The notes under the pieces are model-generated. The model was not told the DNA's origin. It ran no database searches and was given only the letters and a program-made list of their open reading frames with translations. A program made the position numbers and the translations under genes. From CBDFLD01 sp965249005 (GTDB taxonomy: Bacteria; Acidobacteriota; UBA6911): DNA of 64,000 bases. This document shows positions 18,269 to 26,267 of the stretch, piece after piece; positions within the stretch are counted from its first letter, which is position 1, and each line of letters starts with the position of its first letter. The stretch is taken from assembly GCA_965249005.1 (NCBI GenBank), contig CBDFLD010000004.1:1-64000 (forward strand), in the 5' to 3' direction.

Positions 18269-19419
18269 TGGTTGCCGAACGCGAGAGGGTAGCCGAGCGG
18301 GACTCCAAGATTACCGGCTTGCTTGACGGTATCGCCGCTCGTCCCGAGAGAGTCGGGGCAGGATCCTGGAACGTCTCACTGGCCGAAGGTCATCCGAGAG
18401 CCACCGTCGAAGTTCGGGACGATTGGCTGATCATAGAGCAAGGGATCGCAGGTCTGCGCGACAAGGGAACCGCGGGTGTCGACGAGCCGGCGGACGGGGC
18501 AGCGGCGAGACCTTTGGGGCTCGAGGAGGGCCTCATCGCTGTAGGTGGCTCGAAACCCGGCAACCACGATTTGGATCGCTGGGGGTTGATCGAACGAAAT
18601 GGGACGCTCGGAGGCTTGGCCAAATTCGTCTTGGAGGAGAAGTCTGACGGTGTGGGCGAATTCCGCTTGCGAGCCGAAATCCCGATCGATGTCAATCACA
18701 TCAATCATGTGGATGCTGAGCGACTTTACTTGGAGGAAAGACTAAGGGAAAGCTGTGACGCGATGGGGGCTGCCCTGGATGGAATCCACACGCCGATTTT
18801 GGAAAGCGCAGGTGGTGCGCGCGGCGACGGCGATCTGACGGTCAGGGTTGACGGGGCTGTGCTAGAGATCGCGGAGCAGATTCGTGAGCTCGATTGGAGC
18901 TGCGAAGAGAAAGACCCGGGACTGCTGGTCGTGGACCTCCAGATTCCCGGCCGTCCTGCCCAGATTACCGTCGAAGAGACCGGTCCACACGGAATCCGTG
19001 CGGCCGTGGGGCTGACTCGAGATCCTCTGAGCCCGCTTTCCCGGAGAGCAGTGGCAACACTGCTGCTGTTTGGCTCGTCGCTGGTTCGTATGATCCGCGC
19101 CTCGGCGCGACCCATCGGTCGGGTTACGCCCGTTGCGGGCCCTGTGCCGCTTGCACCAGATGATCCGGTCCCAACGGCTGAAGCTAGCCCGACGCGCACC
19201 CGAGACGACGGAACCGTTCAGTTCGAGGTTGCCTTTGAGGTCGTCATGGCCTCCCCGCGAGCAGAGGAATTGGATCATGCCTTGTCCGCCTTGTCGCTTG
19301 CTTACGAGAGGTTCAGCCGAGAGGCCTCGATTCTCCAAGACGAAACGATTGCTCGGGCCTATCTCGCCTGGGCACCTGGATCGACAGTAGTCACGACGGA
19401 AACCAAAACCAAAACCTGA
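18265..19419 (+). CDS. Unrecognised protein between E2 and ubiquitin-like genes
   Basis: A 384-residue protein with no recognised family. It has no signal peptide or membrane span, so it is probably cytoplasmic. Two segments look related in pattern, each a short beta meander around hydrophobic strands (VEVRDDWLIIEQ near residue 50, and LVVDLQIPGRPAQITVEE near 220). Each is preceded or followed by a helix and by a GGLAKFVLEE or HGIRAAVGLT-type strand. This suggests an internal duplication of a small alpha/beta fold of the YbjN or secretion-chaperone type, which is a guess. Start ATG overlaps the E2 stop (ATGA), so translation is coupled and the product likely acts with the E2 or modifier. Confidence 0.7.
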   Translation: MMVAERERVAERDSKITGLLDGIAARPERVGAGSWNVSLAEGHPRATVEVRDDWLIIEQGIAGLRDKGTAGVDEPADGAAARPLGLEEGLIAVGGSKPGNHDLDRWGLIERNGTLGGLAKFVLEEKSDGVGEFRLRAEIPIDVNHINHVDAERLYLEERLRESCDAMGAALDGIHTPILESAGGARGDGDLTVRVDGAVLEIAEQIRELDWSCEEKDPGLLVVDLQIPGRPAQITVEETGPHGIRAAVGLTRDPLSPLSRRAVATLLLFGSSLVRMIRASARPIGRVTPVAGPVPLAPDDPVPTAEASPTRTRDDGTVQFEVAFEVVMASPRAEELDHALSALSLAYERFSREASILQDETIARAYLAWAPGSTVVTTETKTKT

Positions 19420-19438
19420 ATCAATAGGAGAAGAAGTT

Positions 19439-19726
19439 ATGGGAATACCAGAAGCCATCGGAATGACTCTAGAGGCGACCGACGTCACCCAGCAGAAGAT
19501 GCGGCGGTTGTCTGAGGTGCCGCCCGAAACAACCGTCGGGGAAATGATCGCGAAGCTGCTCGGCGCGATGAATTTGCCCCCGAACGATGTAGAGGGAAGA
19601 CCGCTGTCCTACCGTGCCCACCACGAGCGCGAGGGACGCCACCTGCGCAGTTCGGAGCAGGTCGGAGATGCGTTGCAAAACGGGGACCGGATCGTGCTGC
19701 AGCCGGATATCGACGCAGGGCTCTAA
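19439..19726 (+). CDS. Ubiquitin-like beta-grasp protein
   Basis: A 95-residue protein with beta-grasp pattern. The first hairpin is TLEATDV...KMRRLSEV, the helix is TVGEMIAKLLGAMN, and the last strands are LSYRAHHEREGRHL and a terminal NGDRIVLQPDI. This order matches ubiquitin and YukD-like folds. Its position among E1, E2 and JAB genes identifies it as the likely modifier. The C-terminus reads DIDAGL and has no di-glycine. Either the system uses another end, the JAB enzyme trims it, or this Ubl acts without conjugation. AGGAGAAG lies at good spacing. The gap to the JAB gene is four bases. Confidence 0.82.
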   Translation: MGIPEAIGMTLEATDVTQQKMRRLSEVPPETTVGEMIAKLLGAMNLPPNDVEGRPLSYRAHHEREGRHLRSSEQVGDALQNGDRIVLQPDIDAGL

Positions 19727-19730
19727 GTTC

Positions 19731-20873
19731 ATGAATCTACTATACAAATACACCCTGGAACTGCGCAAAGAGGACGCGAGCCCGATCGGGACGGTCGCCA
19801 TCGACGTAGATTTCGAGCCCGCGCTCGAATGGGCGCGGTTCCTGGGTGTGCGGCGCGGCTTCTTGACCAAGGAGACCTTCCATTCGTCAGCGTCCCTGGT
19901 GCCGATTTGGCACCAGCGATTGTCGGAGCCTTACATCTCCGGTTTTTCGGTCCGAATCGGGCCGCGCACCGAGCCGACCCCAACGGAATTCCGGTGTGAT
20001 TTCGATACGGACTACTTCACCGGTCTCGCCGAGCAGGCCAGGGCGCTATTCATCGAGCAGGGGAAGATGGAGATGGGGGAGTCGTATGGGTTTCTCGCTT
20101 CTGCCTATTGCCAGGCCCTGGTAGCAGGGGCTCAGGGCGGTGAAAACGAAGTCCGGAGCTCTTTTCAGGTCGAAGAGACGACTCCCCCACTGGCCATCCG
20201 GGAAGGCCAGGTGAAGGAGTTCAAGCTGTGTTCGAGGGAACAAGGGGAAATCCCGCCCGGGAGCACACCCGTGTTCATGCCGCAACGCATCTTGGCCGAG
20301 GCCGCGGAGATGACCCGGAACGCCGGGACAGTGGAAACCGGGGGAATCCTGATTGGCCACCTGAGACAGGATCGGAGGCTTCCGGAGACTTTTGTCGAGG
20401 TAACCGGGTTGATCCCGGCCCGCCATGCCGAGGCCGAATTGACGAAGTTGACCTTTACTGCGGAAACCTGGACGGCGGTACGTGGGGCGGTTGAACTTCG
20501 CAAGCAGGGCGAAATCATGCTGGGGTGGTTCCACTCGCATCCAGTCAAAGAGTGGAAGTGCAAGGAGTGTCCTGTCGAGCGCCAAAAAGTCTGCGGTTTG
20601 GCCAAAGACTTCTTGAGCACTCATGATCGAGCGCTGCACCGGACGGTTTTTCCCCGTGCCTGGTGCATCGCTCTCGTAGCCAATGACGTCGCGTTCAGCG
20701 ACGTGACGTTCTCGATGTTTGGGTGGGACCGCGGCGGGCTGACACCTCGCGGTTTCCGCGTGATGGCGCCCTCCGCGTCCCCCGGAACGTCTCTCGGCTC
20801 AGGTGTCAACGAAACCGCAATCCAGGAAGAACTGGGAATAGGAGAAAGCAATGCCACGAACGTCTCGCAATAA
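19731..20873 (+). CDS. JAB/JAMM metallopeptidase, candidate deubiquitinase
   Basis: A 380-residue protein. Residues 1-185 form an unrecognised N-terminal region. Residues 190-350 hold a JAB (MPN+) domain with E202 in VETGGILIG, H268-S-H270-P in GWFHSHP and S296-x-x-D299 in LSTHD, the complete zinc-binding set of Rpn11/AMSH-type isopeptidases. The usual seven residues between the second His and Ser are expanded to 25 and include C277, C280 and C288, so a second metal site or redox switch is possible. It should process or remove the ubiquitin-like modifier. The reading frame overlaps the ARC ATPase start by 23 bp, which implies coupled translation. Confidence 0.9.
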   Translation: MNLLYKYTLELRKEDASPIGTVAIDVDFEPALEWARFLGVRRGFLTKETFHSSASLVPIWHQRLSEPYISGFSVRIGPRTEPTPTEFRCDFDTDYFTGLAEQARALFIEQGKMEMGESYGFLASAYCQALVAGAQGGENEVRSSFQVEETTPPLAIREGQVKEFKLCSREQGEIPPGSTPVFMPQRILAEAAEMTRNAGTVETGGILIGHLRQDRRLPETFVEVTGLIPARHAEAELTKLTFTAETWTAVRGAVELRKQGEIMLGWFHSHPVKEWKCKECPVERQKVCGLAKDFLSTHDRALHRTVFPRAWCIALVANDVAFSDVTFSMFGWDRGGLTPRGFRVMAPSASPGTSLGSGVNETAIQEELGIGESNATNVSQ

Positions 20874-22551
20874 CTTGGACCAAACGGAGGTCAACGCGCT
20901 TCTGGGTCCGATCATGGCTGTGGGCGACGGAGCCCCCACGATGGAACAGAAACTAGCTCACATCGCGCTTCTTGGAGCTGACCCCGAGACCACAAAGAAG
21001 ATCCATTGCTACCTGCTCGAAGAAATGGATCGCAGCCGTGTTGGCCTGATGGAAGCCAAGGTCCATCAGGAGAAAATTGGCGACCTCCTCAAGAAGTTGA
21101 CCGCTGCTCCCTATCACCCAGCGATTTTTTTGGCGACGGAGCCATTCGCCGCTGCTCCCTCCGCCATGGTGTTGCATGGAAACACGCGCCGCGTGGTTGC
21201 ACTCGGCGAAGACGTCGAGCTCGAGGGGTTACGTCCCGGTGATGAGGTCCTGCTATCGAACGAGCTCAACTACGTGGTACAAAAATCGCCTTACCGGCCC
21301 TTTTTCTCGGGCGAGGTTGCATACTTCGACCGTTATCTTTCCGACGGCCGTCTCGTACTCAAACAGCGTGACGAAGAGCTGATCGTCGATGGTTCCGGCT
21401 CCCTCGATGATGTCGTCTTGAAAAAGGATGAGCTCGTGCGGTGGGATCGCACGGCCTGGATGGCGCTCGAGAGCATCGAGGACACGAAAGGCGAGAGTCT
21501 GTTCCTGGAATCGACACCGCCTGAGACCTTTGCCGACATTGGCGGTCTCGATGCTCAGATTCGAAAGATTCAACGAATCATCGAGCGGCATCATAGCCGC
21601 CCGGAGCTTGCCGCCAAGTACATGCTGGAGCAAGTTTCGTCCATCCTTCTCTGTGGACCTCCCGGGACGGGCAAGACCATGCTGGCTCGCGCCCTGGCGA
21701 ATTGGATGGCGGGGTTGTACCAGACCGGCCGATCTCGCTTCATGCATGTCAAACCTTCATCCTTGAACTCGGTCTGGTTTTCCGAAAGCGAACGCAACAT
21801 GCGCGAGACGTTTCGAATCGCACGGAAGGCGGGAGAGGAGAACCCGGATGTTCCAGTGATCATGTTCTTCGACGAGATTGATTCTCTGGCGTCCGCCCGC
21901 GGAAACTCATTGATGCGGGCCCACGACAACGTCCTGAATACCTTCATGGTCGAACTGAATGGCTTCGAGTCTCGGGGAAATGTTCTGGTCATCGCGGCCA
22001 CCAATCGGAAGGACATCCTGGATGCCGGTGTCCTTCGGGGGGAGAGGCTGGCAGATGAGGTTGTCGAGGTCACGCGTCCAGACCGCAGAAGTGCACACCT
22101 GATCTTTGAAAAGTACCTGGCCGAGAGAGTCCCCTATCAACGGGAAGGAGCAGAGGGCGATGCAGCATCCCGTCAGAGGCTCATCCGCACCGCAGTTTCC
22201 CAGATCTACTCCCCCAACGGCGAAAACAGCCTCGTGGAACTGTACTTCCGCGACGGGACGCAGCGGACGGTCAAGATGCCGGATCTTATCAACGGAGCCA
22301 GTATCGCGAAGATCGCGCGTATCGCTCGGGAACGGGCGAGTGAGTGGGAGGAAGAAACCGGTGAGACGGGTGTGCGGCAAAAGGACCTGTCGGCAGCCAT
22401 CAGCGAGGAGGCCGAATGCCTTTCCGGTTTCCTCAACGTGGCGAACGTGCGGAGTCATCTGCCGGAACTTCCCACCGACGTGGATGTGGTTCGAATCGAA
22501 CGAGTCCGCAAGCGAGTCAAGCGAGAGTATCGCTACTTGAGATCAGCGTAG
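20851..22551 (+). CDS. ARC/Mpa-like AAA ATPase (proteasomal-type unfoldase)
   Basis: A 566-residue AAA ATPase. A helical N-terminal segment (about 1-90) could form the coiled coil that binds Pup in Mpa/ARC. An OB-like region follows (MVLHGNTRRVVALG, then LRPGDEVLLS). The AAA module has Walker A GPPGTGKT starting at G269, Walker B FFDEID with D341/E342, sensor VIAATNR and an inter-subunit Arg region GVLRGERL. ARC and Mpa thread tagged proteins into a protease. The C-terminus is YRYLRSA, so the GQYL tail that docks mycobacterial Mpa on the 20S proteasome is absent. AGGAGA precedes the ATG, which lies within the JAB gene. The gene directly precedes the Dop-like gene, the mycobacterial order. Confidence 0.88.
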   Translation: MPRTSRNNLDQTEVNALLGPIMAVGDGAPTMEQKLAHIALLGADPETTKKIHCYLLEEMDRSRVGLMEAKVHQEKIGDLLKKLTAAPYHPAIFLATEPFAAAPSAMVLHGNTRRVVALGEDVELEGLRPGDEVLLSNELNYVVQKSPYRPFFSGEVAYFDRYLSDGRLVLKQRDEELIVDGSGSLDDVVLKKDELVRWDRTAWMALESIEDTKGESLFLESTPPETFADIGGLDAQIRKIQRIIERHHSRPELAAKYMLEQVSSILLCGPPGTGKTMLARALANWMAGLYQTGRSRFMHVKPSSLNSVWFSESERNMRETFRIARKAGEENPDVPVIMFFDEIDSLASARGNSLMRAHDNVLNTFMVELNGFESRGNVLVIAATNRKDILDAGVLRGERLADEVVEVTRPDRRSAHLIFEKYLAERVPYQREGAEGDAASRQRLIRTAVSQIYSPNGENSLVELYFRDGTQRTVKMPDLINGASIAKIARIARERASEWEEETGETGVRQKDLSAAISEEAECLSGFLNVANVRSHLPELPTDVDVVRIERVRKRVKREYRYLRSA

Positions 22552-22552
22552 C

Positions 22553-22577
22553 CGCTGGGGTCCATTGGACCCCAGCG
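22553..22577 (+). terminator. Strong hairpin after the ARC gene, partial terminator or attenuator
   Basis: CGCTGGGGTCC (22553-22563) and GGACCCCAGCG (22567-22577) form a perfect 11-bp stem with a 3-base loop, starting two bases after the ARC stop. A weak pyrimidine run (CGCTTTCCTTTC) follows rather than a U tract. It could attenuate transcription between the ubiquitin half and the Pup half, or protect the upstream mRNA end. Confidence 0.5.
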
Positions 22578-22655
22578 CGCTTTCCTTTCACCGCTTTTAC
22601 GCTGCGCGTTCCTCGAAGACGGAAAGCGCCAGACGCCAGACGCCAAGGAGTAGAG

Positions 22656-24344
22656 ATGAAATTGAAGCGGACCAGTTACTTGCCGAAGCTCTGTGGCGCT
22701 GATGTGGAGCTCGGAAACTTCATTGTCGGGAGGAACCGGCCCGACGGTACGGGATACGAGGCGTCGCGCGCCTTGTTGCGGGAGATTCCAGGCATCGCCC
22801 GGACCTCCTCTTATAACGTTATCGAAAGCGCTTCGCCTTCCGGCGGGGGCGTCTTGGTGCAGCCTGATTCTCCTGCGGTGGGCACTGGATCGAGTTGGAA
22901 TTCCGGCTGGGGTACCGGTTGGAACAACGGGTGGAATGGCGGCTGGGGCGGTAGCTGGAGCGCGGTTGCCAATCCGCAGGATTCCGAAAGGAAGTTCCTG
23001 CCGAGCAACGGTGGCTGCGCCTATATTGATCTCAATCATCTGGAGCTCTGTATTCCGGAAGTCCTGTCTGCGCGCGAGCACGTGGCCTGCTGGCACGCGA
23101 TGCTGAGCATCGCCGCGCGGGCCCTCGAGGACGCGAACCAAAAACTCGAGGGTGAGGCTCAAATACAGCTGCTGGCGAATAACTCCGACGGTCTTGGGAA
23201 TAGCTACGGCAGTCATCTCAACTTCCTGGTGACCCGGACTGCCTGGGACAACCTGTTCTGCCGTAAGCTCCATCATCTGGCTTACCTGGCAAGCTATCTG
23301 GTCTCCAGCCTTATTTTCACCGGCCAGGGCAAGGTAGCTTCGGAAAACGGGGCGCCCGAAGTGAGCTATCAACTCTCCCAAAGGGGAGACTTCTTCGAGA
23401 CGCTCACCGGGCCGCAGACCACGTCGAACCGTCCGCTGGTCAATAGCCGTGACGAGCCTCTCTGTGGGCGACCGGGGACGCTCAGAGGAGAACCCAGCGA
23501 GATGGCTCGGCTGCATGTCATATTCTTCGATTCTACGCTGTGTCACGTTGCGAGCTTCCTGAAGGTAGGGGTTCTGCAAGCGATACTTTCGATGCTGGAA
23601 GACGACTGGATCAATCCGGATCTCATTCTCGATGACCCGCTCGAGGCATTGCAGGTCTGGGGGCACGATCCGAGCCTGCGCCGGAGAGCTCGAACGGTCA
23701 AGGGACGCTGGCTTACCGCCGTGGAGCTCCAGCTCCTTTTTTTCGAGCAGGCGCACCGCTTTGGACAACGGCGGGGTTGGGAAGGTCGCGTGTCCGATGG
23801 AAGCGAGATTCTCGACGTTTGGGAGGATACCCTGACGAAGCTACAGATGGGCAACCTCGACGAGTTGACCGGGAGTCTCGACTGGGTTCTCAAGCAAGCG
23901 CTTCTCGAGCGTGCCATACAGCAGCATTCGAAACTGGATTGGGAGAGTCCCCAGGTCAAGCACCTCGATCACTTGTACTCCAACCTCAATCCCGAGGATG
24001 GGCTCTTCTGGGCATGCGAGCAATCGGATGTAATCAAAAGAATGGTTTCACGCGAAATGATCGACCGGTTCACCCACAATCCTCCGGAGGATACCCGGGC
24101 GTGGACCCGCGCCATGTTACTGCGTCTGGCCGGAAGCACTTGCGTAGACGACATTGACTGGGATTTTATTCGTTTCAAACTTCGCCGGGAGTTTCCCCGT
24201 AGCGCAACTCTGAACATGGATAATCCGCTTGCCGGGACCAAATCGCAAGCGGAGGCCGTGTGGGACGCAAGTTCGACCTTGGAGGATGCGCTCGAGGGCC
24301 TGGGTGTGCTCGAAGCAGAGCGTTACCCCCTTCTAACCGAATAA
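22656..24344 (+). CDS. PafA/Dop-superfamily enzyme, Dop-like paralogue
   Basis: A 562-residue divergent member of the Pup ligase/deamidase family (glutamine-synthetase-like fold). Family blocks are recognisable: G-A-D-V-E18-L-G for the GIETEYG strand, N-G-G-C-A-Y-I-D125 for the NGARLYxD strand with the catalytic Asp, YGSHLNFL for GCHENYL, and RLHVIFFDSTLCHVASFLKVG for RLHVIIGDAN. Between the first two blocks lies an insertion of about 40 residues, including a Gly/Trp/Asn-rich stretch at 77-104. This is where Dop carries its Dop-loop, while PafA is shorter. I therefore infer that this paralogue is the deamidase or depupylase that acts on the Pup GGQ end. AAGGAG precedes ATG 22656. Confidence 0.78.
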   Translation: MKLKRTSYLPKLCGADVELGNFIVGRNRPDGTGYEASRALLREIPGIARTSSYNVIESASPSGGGVLVQPDSPAVGTGSSWNSGWGTGWNNGWNGGWGGSWSAVANPQDSERKFLPSNGGCAYIDLNHLELCIPEVLSAREHVACWHAMLSIAARALEDANQKLEGEAQIQLLANNSDGLGNSYGSHLNFLVTRTAWDNLFCRKLHHLAYLASYLVSSLIFTGQGKVASENGAPEVSYQLSQRGDFFETLTGPQTTSNRPLVNSRDEPLCGRPGTLRGEPSEMARLHVIFFDSTLCHVASFLKVGVLQAILSMLEDDWINPDLILDDPLEALQVWGHDPSLRRRARTVKGRWLTAVELQLLFFEQAHRFGQRRGWEGRVSDGSEILDVWEDTLTKLQMGNLDELTGSLDWVLKQALLERAIQQHSKLDWESPQVKHLDHLYSNLNPEDGLFWACEQSDVIKRMVSREMIDRFTHNPPEDTRAWTRAMLLRLAGSTCVDDIDWDFIRFKLRREFPRSATLNMDNPLAGTKSQAEAVWDASSTLEDALEGLGVLEAERYPLLTE

Positions 24345-24353
24345 CAAACCGGA

Positions 24354-24388
24354 CCCCGGCAGCCGGGGAGCTCCATCCGACTGGATGG
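24354..24388 (+). promoter_or_regulatory. Tandem hairpins in front of the Pup-like gene
   Basis: CCCCGG-CAG-CCGGGG (24354-24368) and CCATCC-GACT-GGATGG (24373-24388) are two perfect short stems in the 87-bp gap between the Dop-like and Pup-like genes. They may stabilise a processed pup message or modulate readthrough. Function is inferred from position only. Confidence 0.45.
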
Positions 24389-24431
24389 ATCCCGGCCGTC
24401 GACCAATGGTCTTGGCATGAGGAGCTACACG

Positions 24432-24638
24432 ATGAATCCAATCCACAAAAACCGACAAAACCAGAGAACGAATGACCCTTCCCACACCGTTGCGCCGGAC
24501 TCCGAAGGGAGCTCGCTCGATCGGTTGAGACAGCAAGGAGATGACCTGTTGCGCGCCGGGGATGCGGCAATCAACCGTGGCGTGTCGCAGGACAGTCAGC
24601 AGTACATCTATTCCGGTCGTCAGAGTGGGGGGCAGTGA
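24432..24638 (+). CDS. pup: Pup-like small protein modifier ending Gly-Gly-Gln
   Basis: A 68-residue polar, probably disordered protein with no signal peptide. The N-terminal half is rich in N, Q, P and S. The C-terminal half (SSLDRLRQQGDDLLRAGDAA then INRGVSQDSQQYIYSGRQ) has the amphipathic helical character of Pup and ends S-G-G-Q. Mycobacterial Pup is 64 residues and also ends GGQ, which must be deamidated by Dop to Glu before ligation. A UBact-type protein is the other possibility. ATG 24432 is preferred over ATG 24417 because GGAG sits at 24421-24424. The stop overlaps the GTG start of the PafA-like gene, so the two are translationally coupled. Whether it carries an acceptor other than lysine is unknown. 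Confidence 0.85.
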   Translation: MNPIHKNRQNQRTNDPSHTVAPDSEGSSLDRLRQQGDDLLRAGDAAINRGVSQDSQQYIYSGRQSGGQ

Positions 24639-26263
24639 CCGTGACCTCCCGCCTGATGGGGATCGAAACCGAGTATGCGATCACCGGATTCGATTCTCGA
24701 AGAGAGCTCCAGGATCGAGAGTGCCTGCTCTACAACTTCCTGGATGTTGCGCGCCGGAAGTTTGCCTACGTGCCGGACTTTCAGAGCGGCATGTTTCTGG
24801 GCAATGGATCGCGGTTCTACGTCGATTCGGGGCTGCATCCCGAGCTGAGCACGCCTGAATGTGAGGACCCCAGGGATGCAGTGGCCTATGTTCTGGCGGG
24901 AGAGCGTATTCTAGCGGGCCTGTCCGAAGACCTCCTGGCCCGGGACGATACGGTTTCGGAGATTCGGCTGGTCAAAACCAATGTCGACTACTGGTGTCCG
25001 CAGTCTACCTGGGGTTGCCATGAGTCCTATCTTTATGCCGGGGATCGGCCCGACATGTCCGTGCAGATAGTCCCGCACCTGGTCTCGCGGCTGATTTATT
25101 CCGGTTGTGGGGGATTCAATCCCTTCTCTCCGGGCATCGAGTATCGTGTGTCACCCCGTGTGATGCATCTCGAGAGAGTTGTGTCGCGCAACTCCACCAA
25201 CAACCGGGGTATTTTCCACACCAAGGACGAACCCCTTGCCAAGGAGGGTTATCACCGGCTCCACGTGATCTGCGGCGAAAGCCTCTGCTCCGAGACCGCC
25301 ATGTGGCTGAAGATTGGGGCGACCGCTTTGGTTGTGGCCATGATCGAGGCCGGTATTCGCCCGGCCGATGGGGTCGAGCTGCAATCTCCGCTGGTGTCCA
25401 TGCGCGTCTTCGCATCCGACCCCTCTTGTTCCGCGCAGGTGCCCCTCGCGAATGGTCAACGGATGCGTGCCATCGATATCCAGCGGCACTACCTCTCGAA
25501 GGCGGAGGCCGTTGTAGGAAGTTCCGTCCTGCCCCCCTGGGCGGACGAGATCTGCCGCCAGTGGCGGTTCTATCTCGATCTCCTCGAACACGGTCCGGAA
25601 GCGGTGAGCCGCTCTCTGGATTGGTCCACGAAGTACTTCTTGTTCCGGGATCAGGTGGCGCGGCATGGATTTGCCTGGGACGCCTTGCCGGTCTGGAATT
25701 CGGTCCTTTCGAAAGTCAAGAGCAGCCTCGTGGAAGCTGGACACGCCGACAAGTGTCACGACGCCCGGTTCATACTCGGACCTGGCAGTCCAGTCGGCGA
25801 ACAGCTCAAGCAATGGACCCCAGTGCTGCAAGAGCATGGCTTTCGGTGGGGAGATCTCCCTGCATTCTTCACGCTGCGCTGGAAACTGCTCGAGGCGGAT
25901 GTTCGGTTCGGCCAACTCGGAACCGAAGGGATCTTCCAGGTTCTGGACCGAGATGGCGTCTTGGAGCACCGCCTGGAGAGTTTGCCGGATTTGAATCAAT
26001 CGGAGCAGCATCCACCCAGTTCGGGTCGTGCTCGGGTTCGGGGTGATTTCATTCGTCGCCATGGTGGGCGATCCGAGCGATATCTATGTGACTGGCAAGG
26101 AATCTGGGACTGCGAAGAGGATCGAGTGATCGATCTTTCCGATCCCTTCGCCAAAGAGGCCGAATGGCAACCGGTGCCGAAAGATAAAAAACCGTGGCGT
26201 CGGCGCGCCGATGGTCCTTCTTTAATGGATATCCTGAGGGCGCGCCAAAGATCCCGCGAGTGA
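24635..26263 (+). CDS. pafA: PafA-like Pup ligase
   Basis: A 542-residue carboxylate-amine ligase of the PafA/Dop family. It begins with the canonical G9-I-E-T-E-Y strand. N-G-S-R-F-Y-V-D64-S-G-L-H-P-E places the catalytic aspartate at D64, the position reported for the mycobacterial PafA nucleophile. W-G-C-H-E-S-Y-L-Y and Y-H-R-L-H-V-I-C-G-E-S follow. The stretch before D64 is short, without a Dop-loop, which favours ligase over deamidase. The expected reaction is ATP-dependent isopeptide bond formation between the Pup C-terminal Glu side chain and target lysines. The start is GTG overlapping the Pup stop (GTGA). A C-terminal region typical of the family follows (residues 420-540). Confidence 0.88.
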   Translation: MTVTSRLMGIETEYAITGFDSRRELQDRECLLYNFLDVARRKFAYVPDFQSGMFLGNGSRFYVDSGLHPELSTPECEDPRDAVAYVLAGERILAGLSEDLLARDDTVSEIRLVKTNVDYWCPQSTWGCHESYLYAGDRPDMSVQIVPHLVSRLIYSGCGGFNPFSPGIEYRVSPRVMHLERVVSRNSTNNRGIFHTKDEPLAKEGYHRLHVICGESLCSETAMWLKIGATALVVAMIEAGIRPADGVELQSPLVSMRVFASDPSCSAQVPLANGQRMRAIDIQRHYLSKAEAVVGSSVLPPWADEICRQWRFYLDLLEHGPEAVSRSLDWSTKYFLFRDQVARHGFAWDALPVWNSVLSKVKSSLVEAGHADKCHDARFILGPGSPVGEQLKQWTPVLQEHGFRWGDLPAFFTLRWKLLEADVRFGQLGTEGIFQVLDRDGVLEHRLESLPDLNQSEQHPPSSGRARVRGDFIRRHGGRSERYLCDWQGIWDCEEDRVIDLSDPFAKEAEWQPVPKDKKPWRRRADGPSLMDILRARQRSRE

Positions 26264-26267
26264 ACAC

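Noticed and set aside
22533..23768. Minus-strand frame of 411 codons
   Set aside because: It opposes the Dop-like gene, whose family motifs are visible on the plus strand.
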